From positions 1 through 38,842 of the forward strand of contig JASJAZ010000067.1 of NCBI GenBank assembly GCA_030066785.1: a DNA stretch of 38,842 nucleotides, read 5' to 3'. Origin of the DNA: Desulfobacterales bacterium (lineage in GTDB: Bacteria > Desulfobacterota > Desulfobacteria > Desulfobacterales > JASJAZ01). The stretch's first letter is position 1. Every line of letters starts with the position of its first letter. Position numbers and translations under genes: made by a program. Under the pieces are notes generated by a model, which ran no database searches, was not told the origin of the DNA, and saw only the letters and a program-made list of their open reading frames with translations. Shown here piece by piece: positions 23,930 to 31,142 of this stretch.

Positions 23930-24682
23930 TTAATCCGCTGGAAAAATTCGATCCAACTTTATTTGCGCCAGGAGATTACTTAGACGGCTGTCGGTCCCCT
24001 CCTGGCACAGTTGTTTGATCACAGCAAATTTTCCCAAGACAGCCTTTTTGGTGCCTAACGCCAAAGAAGCCATCAGATAGCTAAAATCAGAATAATATTC
24101 ATTTTCAAACTTGGTTTGAAGATCGGCCAAGGCCTGATCGAGAAGATAAATCTCTTCCAGGATGACCATAAGTTGCTCGTCGGTTATGTTGGCGCCCGAT
24201 TGACAGGTGACTTGATCACAGTAATCCATTTCAGCGACAATCTTGTCCGGCTTCATATCGATGCCATAGCGCTGCCACATCTCAACGAGTATCTGCTTGC
24301 CGTCGCGGCTCTCCTGGGTGCGTGCTTGCCCCATTTTGTCACTCCACAAACCGTAGGCTCGACAGGCAAAAGTGCGAAATTCATAGATACCGCAATGCCC
24401 CTTGGATAAAAAAGGACAGCCCATATGCCGGATCGGATTGGTGAGATAGAATTCAACAAATTTGCGAAGCAGTTTTACGCGTTCCGTTTCCGGTGTTTGA
24501 TGCATTACTTGAAACCACTGCAAAGCCTCCATTAGCGTCATCTCAGGCAGAAATGCACAACAGCTCCCCGGTTTTTCGCAGTTACATGCGGTTGACGGCA
24601 GTTTTTGGTAAAAGCGCTGGATTTTTTCAAAGATCGGTTGCGCTTTCTGAACAGCTGCTTGCAACTCAGTGGGTGAAATCAT
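23930..24682 (-). CDS. YkgJ-family cysteine cluster protein
   Basis: The 250-residue protein has the cysteine set of the YkgJ/CxxCxxCC family: ACNCEKPGSCCAFLP, MGCPFLSKGHCGIYEFRTFAC and YCDQVTC. These cysteines likely bind zinc or an Fe-S cluster. The C-terminus is helical. ATG 24682 is chosen; the ribosome site is weak, and an extension to 24877 that overlaps the SMC-like gene is not supported. It follows the SMC-like gene after 151 bp on the same strand. The function is unknown. Confidence 0.8.
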   Translation of the reverse strand: MISPTELQAAVQKAQPIFEKIQRFYQKLPSTACNCEKPGSCCAFLPEMTLMEALQWFQVMHQTPETERVKLLRKFVEFYLTNPIRHMGCPFLSKGHCGIYEFRTFACRAYGLWSDKMGQARTQESRDGKQILVEMWQRYGIDMKPDKIVAEMDYCDQVTCQSGANITDEQLMVILEEIYLLDQALADLQTKFENEYYSDFSYLMASLALGTKKAVLGKFAVIKQLCQEGTDSRLSNLLAQIKLDRIFPAD

Positions 24683-24833
24683 GGTAGGCCTTAAACAATT
24701 AATGGTTGGTAAGAGATGCGCTTCGATGCATACAAATTGAGATTGACGGTCAATCTGAAATACGTATCGGCAAAGCAACCGGCAAAATCGGCTTGACAGC
24801 CACAAACCGAATTCGGTGCCTGGACGAAATGGA

Positions 24834-25814
24834 TCAACAGCACTTATACATTCTGAGCAAGCTTTCGTGCATGACAAAATAAAATTTCATGAAGGACGAA
24901 CCGTCGAAACGCGTGCGTACGCCGTGTAAGGTGTCCGCCAGCTCAATGGTGCTTCTTAAATGGGTGATCATGATCAATTGCTTGTCGGTGGCGACATCTT
25001 TTAGGAAAGCCTGCATGGATTTGTGGTTGGTGTAATCCAAAGACGGCTCCACCTCATCCATCAGATAAAAAGGACTTTCCATTTGACTGAATAGTGCCAG
25101 TTTGAAAGCCAAGCTGGTAACCGATTTTTCACCTCCCGATAATTGATGCACCCGGCGCACCCGGTTGCCGGGCAGGGTTACGATGATTTCAAAATCGGTT
25201 TGTCCATTTTGAGAGAGCGTCTCCACTTGAACTTCGCCCAAGGGCATCAAATAGTTCATGTAACGCTGTAACAGTGGGGCGACCTTTTGATTCAAACAGT
25301 CTAGAACCTCTTCAGTCGATTTGTTTTCCAACAACGATTGAATCGATTGAAACCGCTGAACGGGATTTTGCTGGAGGATATCGTTAATCTGCTCTTGCCG
25401 AATGATGGTTTTCAACGACTGCCTTAATTGCAATTTTTCCAACTTGGCCAGATAGGTTTCGGCATCCACCAGGTCATCGCCAATCCAGAAACGGTTTCGA
25501 CCGTTTTTGGCCATTTCACGTTTTAATTGCATGCTCGGTGCGTCTTTGCCCTGATTTTCCTTGAGATTGAGATCAATGCGGATATTGGAAGCCGGGGGGT
25601 ACTTTTTACTGCCGGAGAAAAAGAGTTCTTCCTGATCATAGCAACGCACACGTTCCAAATCGTCTTCGCCCAATGCCCAGACGATGGCATCCAGAATATT
25701 GGACTTGCCCACCCCGTTGTTTCCGATGATGACCCCGATACCGGGCTGAAAACTCATGTTGGTTTTTTCCGAAAACGATTTGAAACCCTCGATATTGACA
25801 TCTTCCAAATACAT
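24834..25814 (-). CDS. Head-only SMC-like ATPase
   Basis: The 326-residue protein has an SMC-type N-terminus (VNIEGFKSFSEK, Walker A GNNGVGKS at 31-38) and SMC C-terminal motifs (signature LSGGEK at 225-230, Walker B YLMDEVEPSLD at 250-260). Only about 130 residues separate them, against the several hundred residues of coiled coil and hinge in true SMC proteins, and no zinc hook is seen. It therefore forms an ATPase head alone, probably dimerising on ATP. ATG 25814 follows the stop of the thioredoxin-like Sec gene by one base (TGATATG), so it is translationally coupled. The role is unknown: DNA repair or a switch acting with its small redox neighbour. Confidence 0.87.
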   Translation of the reverse strand: MYLEDVNIEGFKSFSEKTNMSFQPGIGVIIGNNGVGKSNILDAIVWALGEDDLERVRCYDQEELFFSGSKKYPPASNIRIDLNLKENQGKDAPSMQLKREMAKNGRNRFWIGDDLVDAETYLAKLEKLQLRQSLKTIIRQEQINDILQQNPVQRFQSIQSLLENKSTEEVLDCLNQKVAPLLQRYMNYLMPLGEVQVETLSQNGQTDFEIIVTLPGNRVRRVHQLSGGEKSVTSLAFKLALFSQMESPFYLMDEVEPSLDYTNHKSMQAFLKDVATDKQLIMITHLRSTIELADTLHGVRTRFDGSSFMKFYFVMHESLLRMYKCC

Positions 25815-25815
25815 A

Positions 25816-26112
25816 TCAATCACCCTGGTTTTTTTCCTTGAATCGACGTTGGATTTCCGCAATCAACTCTTCCTGGGGTGGAATCAGCGACTCATACATC
25901 AGTTCTTCGTCCAGTGCCACGCTGGGCAACGATTTGGCCTTTAGTTCCCGAAATCGCTCCACCCCCTCGCGGGTGCGCAAATCCCACTCATGCACTTCGA
26001 TGATGGCTTGAATCTCATCCGGTAAAACCTTTACCGACTCCGCCATGTAGACGCAGGCCACTCACTGGTTAAAATCAGTCAGCAGTACATCCACCAACAC
26101 CGGTTTTGTCAT
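25816..26112 (-). CDS. Thioredoxin-like selenoprotein with Sec17-x2-Cys20 motif
   Basis: The gene begins at ATG 26112 with GAGGAG upstream and contains an in-frame UGA at 26062-26064, giving a 98-residue protein. MTKPVLVDVLL is the first strand, followed by DFNQ-Sec17-VAC20, a redox motif at the thioredoxin active-site position. Later come EVHEWDL and the cis-Pro-like SLPSVALD loop. The sequence after the UGA is unbroken to 25816. A perfect 7-bp hairpin with GGU loop lies 32 nt after the UGA. Without read-through the start lacks the first strand and any good ribosome site. Its stop overlaps the SMC-like start region. It is likely a thiol/disulfide or peroxide-type redox protein in the cytoplasm; the partner is unknown. 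Confidence 0.86.
26020..26036 (-). promoter_or_regulatory. Candidate SECIS hairpin for the 25816-26112 selenoprotein
   Basis: CGGUAAA-GGU-UUUACCG has seven perfect pairs, with a loop starting in G that lies 32 nt after the UGA. Confidence 0.6.
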
Positions 26113-26122
26113 TAAAAACTCC

Positions 26123-27070
26123 TCAGGCTGCTATTTCTTTGGTTTCAAAATGGATCGCATCGGCCTCGACGTTTAAAAGCCCCCAATTCAAGCATTCTTT
26201 TTTTTGAGCCGGTCCCACGCTGATAAAATCTTTGCCGCCCACTTGCCAGTGGCCCCAACGTCGAGCTTGGCTGAAAATGATGATATCGGCTTGAAATTGA
26301 GGAATCATTGCTTCCAGGGCTGGAAAAACGGTCTCATCCTGCATGAAATTGGTGAGGCCGCAGACCATGTTCATTTCCAGGGCAAACGGTTCGAAATCTG
26401 AAAAGCCAGGAAGTTGTTGCAGATAATCCCCAAAAAAGGCGATCGCTTTTTTGCGCTGTATTTGAAAGTCAAGTACATGGGGCAGCTGTAACAGCCAATC
26501 ACGGTTTTTAGGGCTCAGGTTGGGCAAGTTATGGGTGCCTTCCGTCTGAGCCAGTTGCCAGTCAAGCGCACCTTGAATGGCGGTCAGCTTCTGTTTTCTG
26601 ATAAACTTTAGCAGTTCGGCATTGTCGGCCGATCGGCCGGTTAAATTACCCAGGCAGTAAACCGCTTGTACTCGCTCATCTTTAAGGTGGGCCAGCACCT
26701 TTGCCAACGTTTGATGATTGCCGACCAATTCGCCGATTAAACCTACTTTGGTGTAATCACCCTTATCCTGATGTACCCGGAATGAATCGGCTGGTTTTAA
26801 ACGGCCGTTTGCTGAGGCAATAATGGCCCGGGCCAGTTGATCCGGGCAGGATGTTTGATTGCGGCAATCAATGCCGTCCAATTGGTCTAATACGTCTTTG
26901 ATGGACCGCCCTTTTAACAATCGGCTAACCAGTTGGGCATTGCCGGGGCAGCCACCTCCCACGAAACGAATCTCTTCAATAATATCCTTGTTGATTTTGA
27001 AATGTATTTCCGGAGGACAAACGCCTTGGGTGGTATAGATAAACCGCTGGCTTGAATCGTTGTTGCTCAT
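26123..27070 (-). CDS. TSCPD domain fused to a degenerate metallophosphoesterase-like domain
   Basis: Residues 1-95 of 315 form a TSCPD domain with C18 (GVCPPEI), GGGCPGN at C41, C69 and TSCPD at C75, similar to the zinc-type tail of some ribonucleotide reductases. Residues 105-315 resemble a YfcE-like metallophosphoesterase, but its metal ligands are changed. The D-x-H motif reads GELVGNHQ, GD reads GN in CLGNLTG, and GNHD reads GALD. It is therefore likely an inactive or altered phosphoesterase. ATG 27070 is used; an extension to 27115 is possible. It is 10 bp before the thioredoxin-like Sec gene. Confidence 0.78.
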   Translation of the reverse strand: MSNNDSSQRFIYTTQGVCPPEIHFKINKDIIEEIRFVGGGCPGNAQLVSRLLKGRSIKDVLDQLDGIDCRNQTSCPDQLARAIIASANGRLKPADSFRVHQDKGDYTKVGLIGELVGNHQTLAKVLAHLKDERVQAVYCLGNLTGRSADNAELLKFIRKQKLTAIQGALDWQLAQTEGTHNLPNLSPKNRDWLLQLPHVLDFQIQRKKAIAFFGDYLQQLPGFSDFEPFALEMNMVCGLTNFMQDETVFPALEAMIPQFQADIIIFSQARRWGHWQVGGKDFISVGPAQKKECLNWGLLNVEADAIHFETKEIAA

Positions 27071-27235
27071 AGTATTCAAATATAATCCGAATTCATCGAA
27101 ATACAATTCATACACAACCGGTCTATTTGTGGAAATCGTCCGATAGTTGATTTTTGGTCAGGCAAGAGTTGGTTTTCAGCCTTTTAGCAATGGTAATCGG
27201 CTGATTCATCGGGGCCAGATCGATTGGTTGAAAAG

Positions 27236-28000
27236 CTACGTTTGCTTGTGTAAAAAATTCTTGGCAGCATTCCAGGTATCAAGCAATATCGCAAAACTGC
27301 CTTCACATGCTTCGGTGCGCAGGCCAAACATGTTGTTAAATTCTTCAATATTGGCCTTCATCCGGGTTTCAGACATTACCGGTGAGGAAACGAGTAAAGA
27401 ACGTTCATAGTTTTTAAACAATTGTTTGGCCACATCGACCGTGATGCTGCCAAATTCTTGCTCAAACATTCGCTGCCAATGGTAAGTCCAACCGGGGATC
27501 ATAAAAAAGGTGCCGGCCACCTTGCATTGTTCGCCATAATACCGTTTGCGACCGCCGATAAATAATCCCACACAGTCGTCCACCGGATGATCTTCATCCA
27601 TGGGAATAAATATCGGCACGCCGGCATCGGCCAGCAGTTTCTCAGGATCTTCGAGCGCATTGCCACACAAACCATAGCCCAGCAGCAATGCATCCACATA
27701 TGGTCCCATGGCATGGGCGGCCTGCTGCAATCCTTCCTGCAGCGTGCGCTTGCGGTTGTGAAGTGCCAATTCAAGCACCTGCAGCACAACCTCAATTTGA
27801 GGCACGTCATCCGATTGAAATGCATTCATTTCCGATACACGGTCCAATGCCAAACCATCGCTCTCCTGCAGCTTTTGGATGAGGCGATCAGAACGTTGAT
27901 CATCAACCACGGTGATGCGCTTTATATCTTTGTCTTTGCCTAATAGATAGGCAAATTCAAGTTCCAGAATTTCACAGGTTAGAATACCTAAAACACTCAT
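27236..28000 (-). CDS. DUF1638 protein, second copy
   Basis: The 254-residue protein starts SVLGILTCEILELEF and has LLGYGLCGNAL, DCVGLFIGGRKRY and GTFFMIPGWTYHW, the same blocks as the DUF1638 protein at 13755-14375. ATG 28000 has GAGGA upstream. Members of this family occur beside corrinoid methyltransferases, and conserved cysteines suggest cofactor or metal binding. The function is unproven. Here it precedes the TSCPD fusion gene by 165 bp. Confidence 0.85.
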   Translation of the reverse strand: MSVLGILTCEILELEFAYLLGKDKDIKRITVVDDQRSDRLIQKLQESDGLALDRVSEMNAFQSDDVPQIEVVLQVLELALHNRKRTLQEGLQQAAHAMGPYVDALLLGYGLCGNALEDPEKLLADAGVPIFIPMDEDHPVDDCVGLFIGGRKRYYGEQCKVAGTFFMIPGWTYHWQRMFEQEFGSITVDVAKQLFKNYERSLLVSSPVMSETRMKANIEEFNNMFGLRTEACEGSFAILLDTWNAAKNFLHKQT

Positions 28001-28087
28001 TTGTATTTGTCCTCGGAAATATTCGAAATTAGATGATACTTAACTGTTCATGCTGAGGTCTTCATCTAAAATTATAATCCTTGGCGG

Positions 28088-28765
28088 TTAACCGACACCG
28101 TTGTTCGCCGATTGCTTATGTCGAGAGCTTGTTAATGCGGTCATAACGCCGTGGCATCGGCAGGCAGTGCTCACTAACATGTTACCGGATATATTAGTGA
28201 CCTGTTGGCGCAGATTGAAAAGCTGTTGGGGGCGATATCCCCCGACACCGGGTGCCAATTGGTGGCTGCGAATCACCAGTGATGTATATTCCGGCATTTT
28301 GACCTGTTGGAGTACCTCAAACATGTTACGTTGCCTGGACTGGCCGGTGATAGTACAGACTTCATTGGGCTCGTCACAATTATCGGGACAGGTAAAATCG
28401 GCATGGCTGACATACAGGTCTTTATCTTCGCCCTTGAGGGGGTGTGGTACCATCGCCGCCAAATTCTCAGGAAGATCGATGCGGTTCAGGCCGTTTGCAG
28501 CCAGTTGTTCAAGACACCATTCCGCGGCCAGATGGACCGGCAGTGCCGGTATGATCCAATCGGGTGCAGCTTGCGGCTGAAGATGTTGGTTCACAAAGGC
28601 CACGCCATCGATATGTGCCAGCGTCCGGTTCGGCCCCTCGGCTTTGGCAAGGTTTGCTTTATCCGGATCGACACACACAAATGCGGCGCCGGGAAACTTT
28701 GCGGATAGTCTTTTGACGGCAATCAATCCAAATTGACCGACGCCAATGATCCAGAAACGTTGCAT
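28088..28765 (-). CDS. Rossmann-fold NAD(P)-binding protein with cysteine motif
   Basis: The 225-residue protein begins MQRFWIIGVGQFG, a GxGxxG dinucleotide-binding loop, followed by an acidic VCVDPD end of strand two. A cysteine set DFTCPDNCDEPNEVC sits in the middle, which could hold a metal or Fe-S cluster. The rest is not recognised. ATG 28765 lacks a clear ribosome site. It lies between the DUF1638 gene and the FNR-type reductase gene and may exchange electrons with it. The function is unknown. Confidence 0.7.
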   Translation of the reverse strand: MQRFWIIGVGQFGLIAVKRLSAKFPGAAFVCVDPDKANLAKAEGPNRTLAHIDGVAFVNQHLQPQAAPDWIIPALPVHLAAEWCLEQLAANGLNRIDLPENLAAMVPHPLKGEDKDLYVSHADFTCPDNCDEPNEVCTITGQSRQRNMFEVLQQVKMPEYTSLVIRSHQLAPGVGGYRPQQLFNLRQQVTNISGNMLVSTACRCHGVMTALTSSRHKQSANNGVG

Positions 28766-28846
28766 AGCCGATTTATAACACACCGTATCCGGGAGTGCCA
28801 GATTTAAGGCTTGAAATCAAAGCGGAAATCCGTTGAAAAAGGCAGG

Positions 28847-29542
28847 TTAGTAAAAGACTTCCGTGAACACCCTTGATTCAGGGAATTGGGCATCCACGAT
28901 CAGGGTGACATCCCGAATCATATCCTGGCGCCCGCACAGATAAAAATCATACGGTTGGGGGGGCAGTTTTGTTTTGATGTAGTCAAATACTTTGCCTTTG
29001 AAAGCCCCCTTTGGCAATGGGTCCGTCTTGGTTGCGCCGGAAATGCAGGGCACATGCTGGGCAGCAATGGGCTGCAAAAACGATTGGTAATACAGATCAA
29101 CGGCTGTGCGAATGCCGTGCAACAGAATAAAATCTTTGATCCCCGAACGTCCCATGGCAACAAAGGGTGCAATGCCGGTGCCCGTGGCCACAAAAACCGC
29201 GGTTTTTTGTGAGGGCTTATAGGTAAAATATCCGTGGGGGCCGGTGAGTGTTAATGGGGTGCCAATGTCGGTATCGGCCAGAAATGGCGTTAGCAGACCC
29301 TTTTTGATATAACGGATGCACAATGCAATACCGGTATCGCTGGGGGCTGATACTGGCGAATAATACCGCTCCGTATTCTGATAAAGAATACAAATATTTT
29401 GTCCGGCCTGAAAATCGAAACCTACTGGACGTTCGCATTCCAATTCAAATGTTTTTTCAGATAACCAGCGGCGCTTTAAGATCTTGGTTTGAAACCTCTT
29501 TTTGGGATTTTCCGCTGTTGTTTGGGGATCTGGTGCGACCAA
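28847..29542 (-). CDS. Ferredoxin-NAD(P) reductase-family FAD oxidoreductase
   Basis: The 231-residue protein has an FAD-binding barrel with ERYYSPVSAPSD and an NAD-binding half with VATGTGIAPFVAMG and YLCGRQDMI. It transfers electrons between NAD(P)H and a small carrier. The start is TTG 29542 with AGGA upstream; no ATG occurs in the N-terminal part. An in-frame stop lies 12 codons upstream. It is shorter than fused reductases and has no 2Fe-2S domain. The partner is not visible; the next gene is the cysteine-bearing Rossmann protein. Confidence 0.87.
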   Translation of the reverse strand: MVAPDPQTTAENPKKRFQTKILKRRWLSEKTFELECERPVGFDFQAGQNICILYQNTERYYSPVSAPSDTGIALCIRYIKKGLLTPFLADTDIGTPLTLTGPHGYFTYKPSQKTAVFVATGTGIAPFVAMGRSGIKDFILLHGIRTAVDLYYQSFLQPIAAQHVPCISGATKTDPLPKGAFKGKVFDYIKTKLPPQPYDFYLCGRQDMIRDVTLIVDAQFPESRVFTEVFY

Positions 29543-29657
29543 TGCTTTAATTCCTAATTCGTTATATTTGGATCCTTAAAGGCCTACAAGGCGACTGTGG
29601 TAAAAATTATTTATAATAAATTTAATTGTTTAGATCAGTATTTACACACACGCAACA

Positions 29658-29686
29658 CATACCGATTCATCCCCACCGTGTCAAGC
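29658..29686 (-). promoter_or_regulatory. Possible promoter for the FNR-type gene
   Basis: Minus-strand TTGACA (29686-29681), a 17-bp spacer and TATGTG (29663-29658) lie about 120 bp upstream of the TTG start. The -35 is perfect and the -10 weak. Confidence 0.4.
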
Positions 29687-29770
29687 AATTTCAAAGTGCA
29701 TATCCAACCGAATGATAATTGACGCCTTTAGAAATTCTTACTATTGTCTTTTAGAAAAGACATCTTACTA

Positions 29771-29799
29771 TTGATTTAACAATTTTGTAATTTTACATT
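29771..29799 (+). promoter_or_regulatory. Possible promoter for the 67-residue protein
   Basis: TTGATT (29771-29776), a 17-bp spacer and TACATT (29794-29799) lie just upstream of the small gene in AT-rich DNA. Confidence 0.35.
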
Positions 29800-29822
29800 T
29801 CTAAACGATTGGAGGTGCTAAA

Positions 29823-30026
29823 ATGGATTGGGAAAATACCTACGCTGATTATGTTAAAAAAGATGGTGTAAAATCCATCCAGGCTTTAGAAAAAGAAACC
29901 GGCAAGCTTATTCTGGCATATCCGACCCCGCCGGTGGCAGCTGATTTAACCCCCGAGCAGATGAAAAAAATACGAAAACTTGAAAAGAAACTCTGTGTGC
30001 GCCTGGTGGCCTATGAAAGCCACTAG
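29823..30026 (+). CDS. Small protein of unknown function, 67 residues
   Basis: The protein is hydrophilic, with one cysteine (KKLCVRL) and a Lys-rich helix near the C-terminus. ATG 29823 has GGAGGTG upstream, a strong ribosome site. A clear stem-loop follows the stop. These signals support a real gene. It has a short LILAYPTPPVAADLTPEQ segment but no recognised family. Confidence 0.7.
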   Translation: MDWENTYADYVKKDGVKSIQALEKETGKLILAYPTPPVAADLTPEQMKKIRKLEKKLCVRLVAYESH

Positions 30027-30053
30027 AGGTCTCAATACATTAAATTGCAACGC

Positions 30054-30077
30054 AAAGCAGGGCCCCGGCCCTGCTTT
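30054..30077 (+). terminator. Stem-loop after the 67-residue protein
   Basis: An 11-bp perfect stem (30054-30064 with 30067-30077) closes on CC. Only a short T-run follows, so it is a moderate terminator. Confidence 0.65.
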
Positions 30078-30247
30078 CACATAGCGGTTTCTGGGTTTTC
30101 GTTCGGAATTAGGCTAAGGAACGATTTCCACCTGATCTTAGCCTGGCTCACTTAGCTAAAAGTGTTCAGTCTACGTGTTTCTGATTGACAGGACCATTTG
30201 AGGGCGCCCGCCCAGTTGCTTTCGCTATAGTTTGATTATGATCGCCG

Positions 30248-30757
30248 TTAAATTTTTTGTTCACCGATGCCACTGTACACCGCCTTGCACATACCCGAGA
30301 CACCGCCCTTTATACCTTCGGGGTTTTTCAAACCCTCTGAACCTCTTAAAACCTTCAGATACCCGCCGGCATCAGCGAGGTTACCCATGGCCGCATCAGT
30401 TTCCGATTCAGGTTCAATTTTAAACAGCCATCCTTGACCGTATGGATCTCGGCCTATCAAAAACGGGTTTTCTTTAACACGGCCGTTGAAAGATATGCTA
30501 CCGCTAACGGGCGCATCGAGATAAGATATTTTGCCGGTAATGGCGAATATCACAGAGTCGCCGGCTTGAATTGCCACGCCATCGGCGACCAACCAATCAA
30601 CACCTTTGATGCCGGCGGACAATACCAGCGCTGGTTCAGATAAGCCGCACACAATCGCGTTGTCTTCTAATTTGGCCCAAACGCCTTGTTTAACCGCATA
30701 TCGTCGATCATCCGGAATATTAACACGCTGCCCTAAGAATTTTTCAATTACTGCCAT
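30248..30757 (-). CDS. GcvH-like lipoyl-domain protein, unusual lysine context
   Basis: The 169-residue protein has the H-protein layout: PVSGSISFNGRV and DPYGQGWLFKIEP match the end of the lipoyl domain of glycine cleavage H protein. K76 in ITGKISYLDAPVSG is near the lipoyl-lysine position, but lies seven residues before the PVSG proline against eight in ordinary GcvH, as I recall it. Lipoylation is therefore uncertain. The tail holds one cysteine (SGMCKAV). ATG 30757 has AAGGAACG upstream. No P-, T- or L-protein gene is near. It follows two seleno-redox genes, so it may carry a sulfur or thiol group, as LbpA-type lipoate proteins do; that is inference. Confidence 0.72.
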   Translation of the reverse strand: MAVIEKFLGQRVNIPDDRRYAVKQGVWAKLEDNAIVCGLSEPALVLSAGIKGVDWLVADGVAIQAGDSVIFAITGKISYLDAPVSGSISFNGRVKENPFLIGRDPYGQGWLFKIEPESETDAAMGNLADAGGYLKVLRGSEGLKNPEGIKGGVSGMCKAVYSGIGEQKI

Positions 30758-30793
30758 TAGCGTTCCTTTCGCAAGTACAAGCAAAGTTTGATT

Positions 30794-31105
30794 CTAAAAC
30801 AGTCGTTTCAGCAAACCTTTTTTTTCAGGTTTCGGTGGCGGTAGCCCCAGTTGACGGCAGACTTCTTCTTCCACTTTGAATTGACTAACATCGGATCCCT
30901 CCACCACCACCTCATCGCCTACCATGACCGCCGGTGCAACGGGAAGATCCAATTCGAAATATTCATCGGTGATGTAATCTGCTTTGGGCTTTGACATGGT
31001 TTCGATTTCTACTTCGTACCGTTGTCCCAACACGGGGATCATTTTTTTAAAATGCTTTCACGGCTTGCCATTGGGTTCGTTGAGGAAAAAGCGTATTTTT
31101 AACAT
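30794..31105 (-). CDS. Thioredoxin/glutaredoxin-like selenoprotein with Sec16
   Basis: ATG 31105, with GGAGGC upstream, opens a 103-residue frame interrupted only by UGA at 31058-31060. The protein begins MLKIRFFLNEPNGKP-Sec16-KHFKKM, a first strand and helix with the selenocysteine in the position of the thioredoxin-fold active site. Later LPVAPAVMVGDEVVVEG gives a cis-Pro-like loop and strands, and the C-terminus is Lys-rich. A small hairpin with the loop about 24-31 nt after the UGA fits a SECIS. A start at 31042 would have no ribosome site and no active site. It lies between the rhodanese-DsbD fusion and the GcvH-like gene. It likely shuttles electrons or selenol/thiol groups in that operon. 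Confidence 0.86.
31019..31038 (-). promoter_or_regulatory. Candidate SECIS hairpin for the 30794-31105 selenoprotein
   Basis: CCG-UG bulge-UUG-GGA-CAACGG (31035-31019) resembles the bulged fdhF SECIS, with its loop 30 nt after the UGA. An alternative UCCC/GGGA hairpin starts at 31038. Confidence 0.55.
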
Positions 31106-31142
31106 GCTAAGCCTCCATTCTAAAAAATTTTATCATAGTAGA

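Noticed and set aside
24800..24836. TGA after the terminal CC of the SMC-like protein as selenocysteine
   Set aside because: The sequence beyond reads as non-conserved, low-information peptide and the SMC head is already complete.
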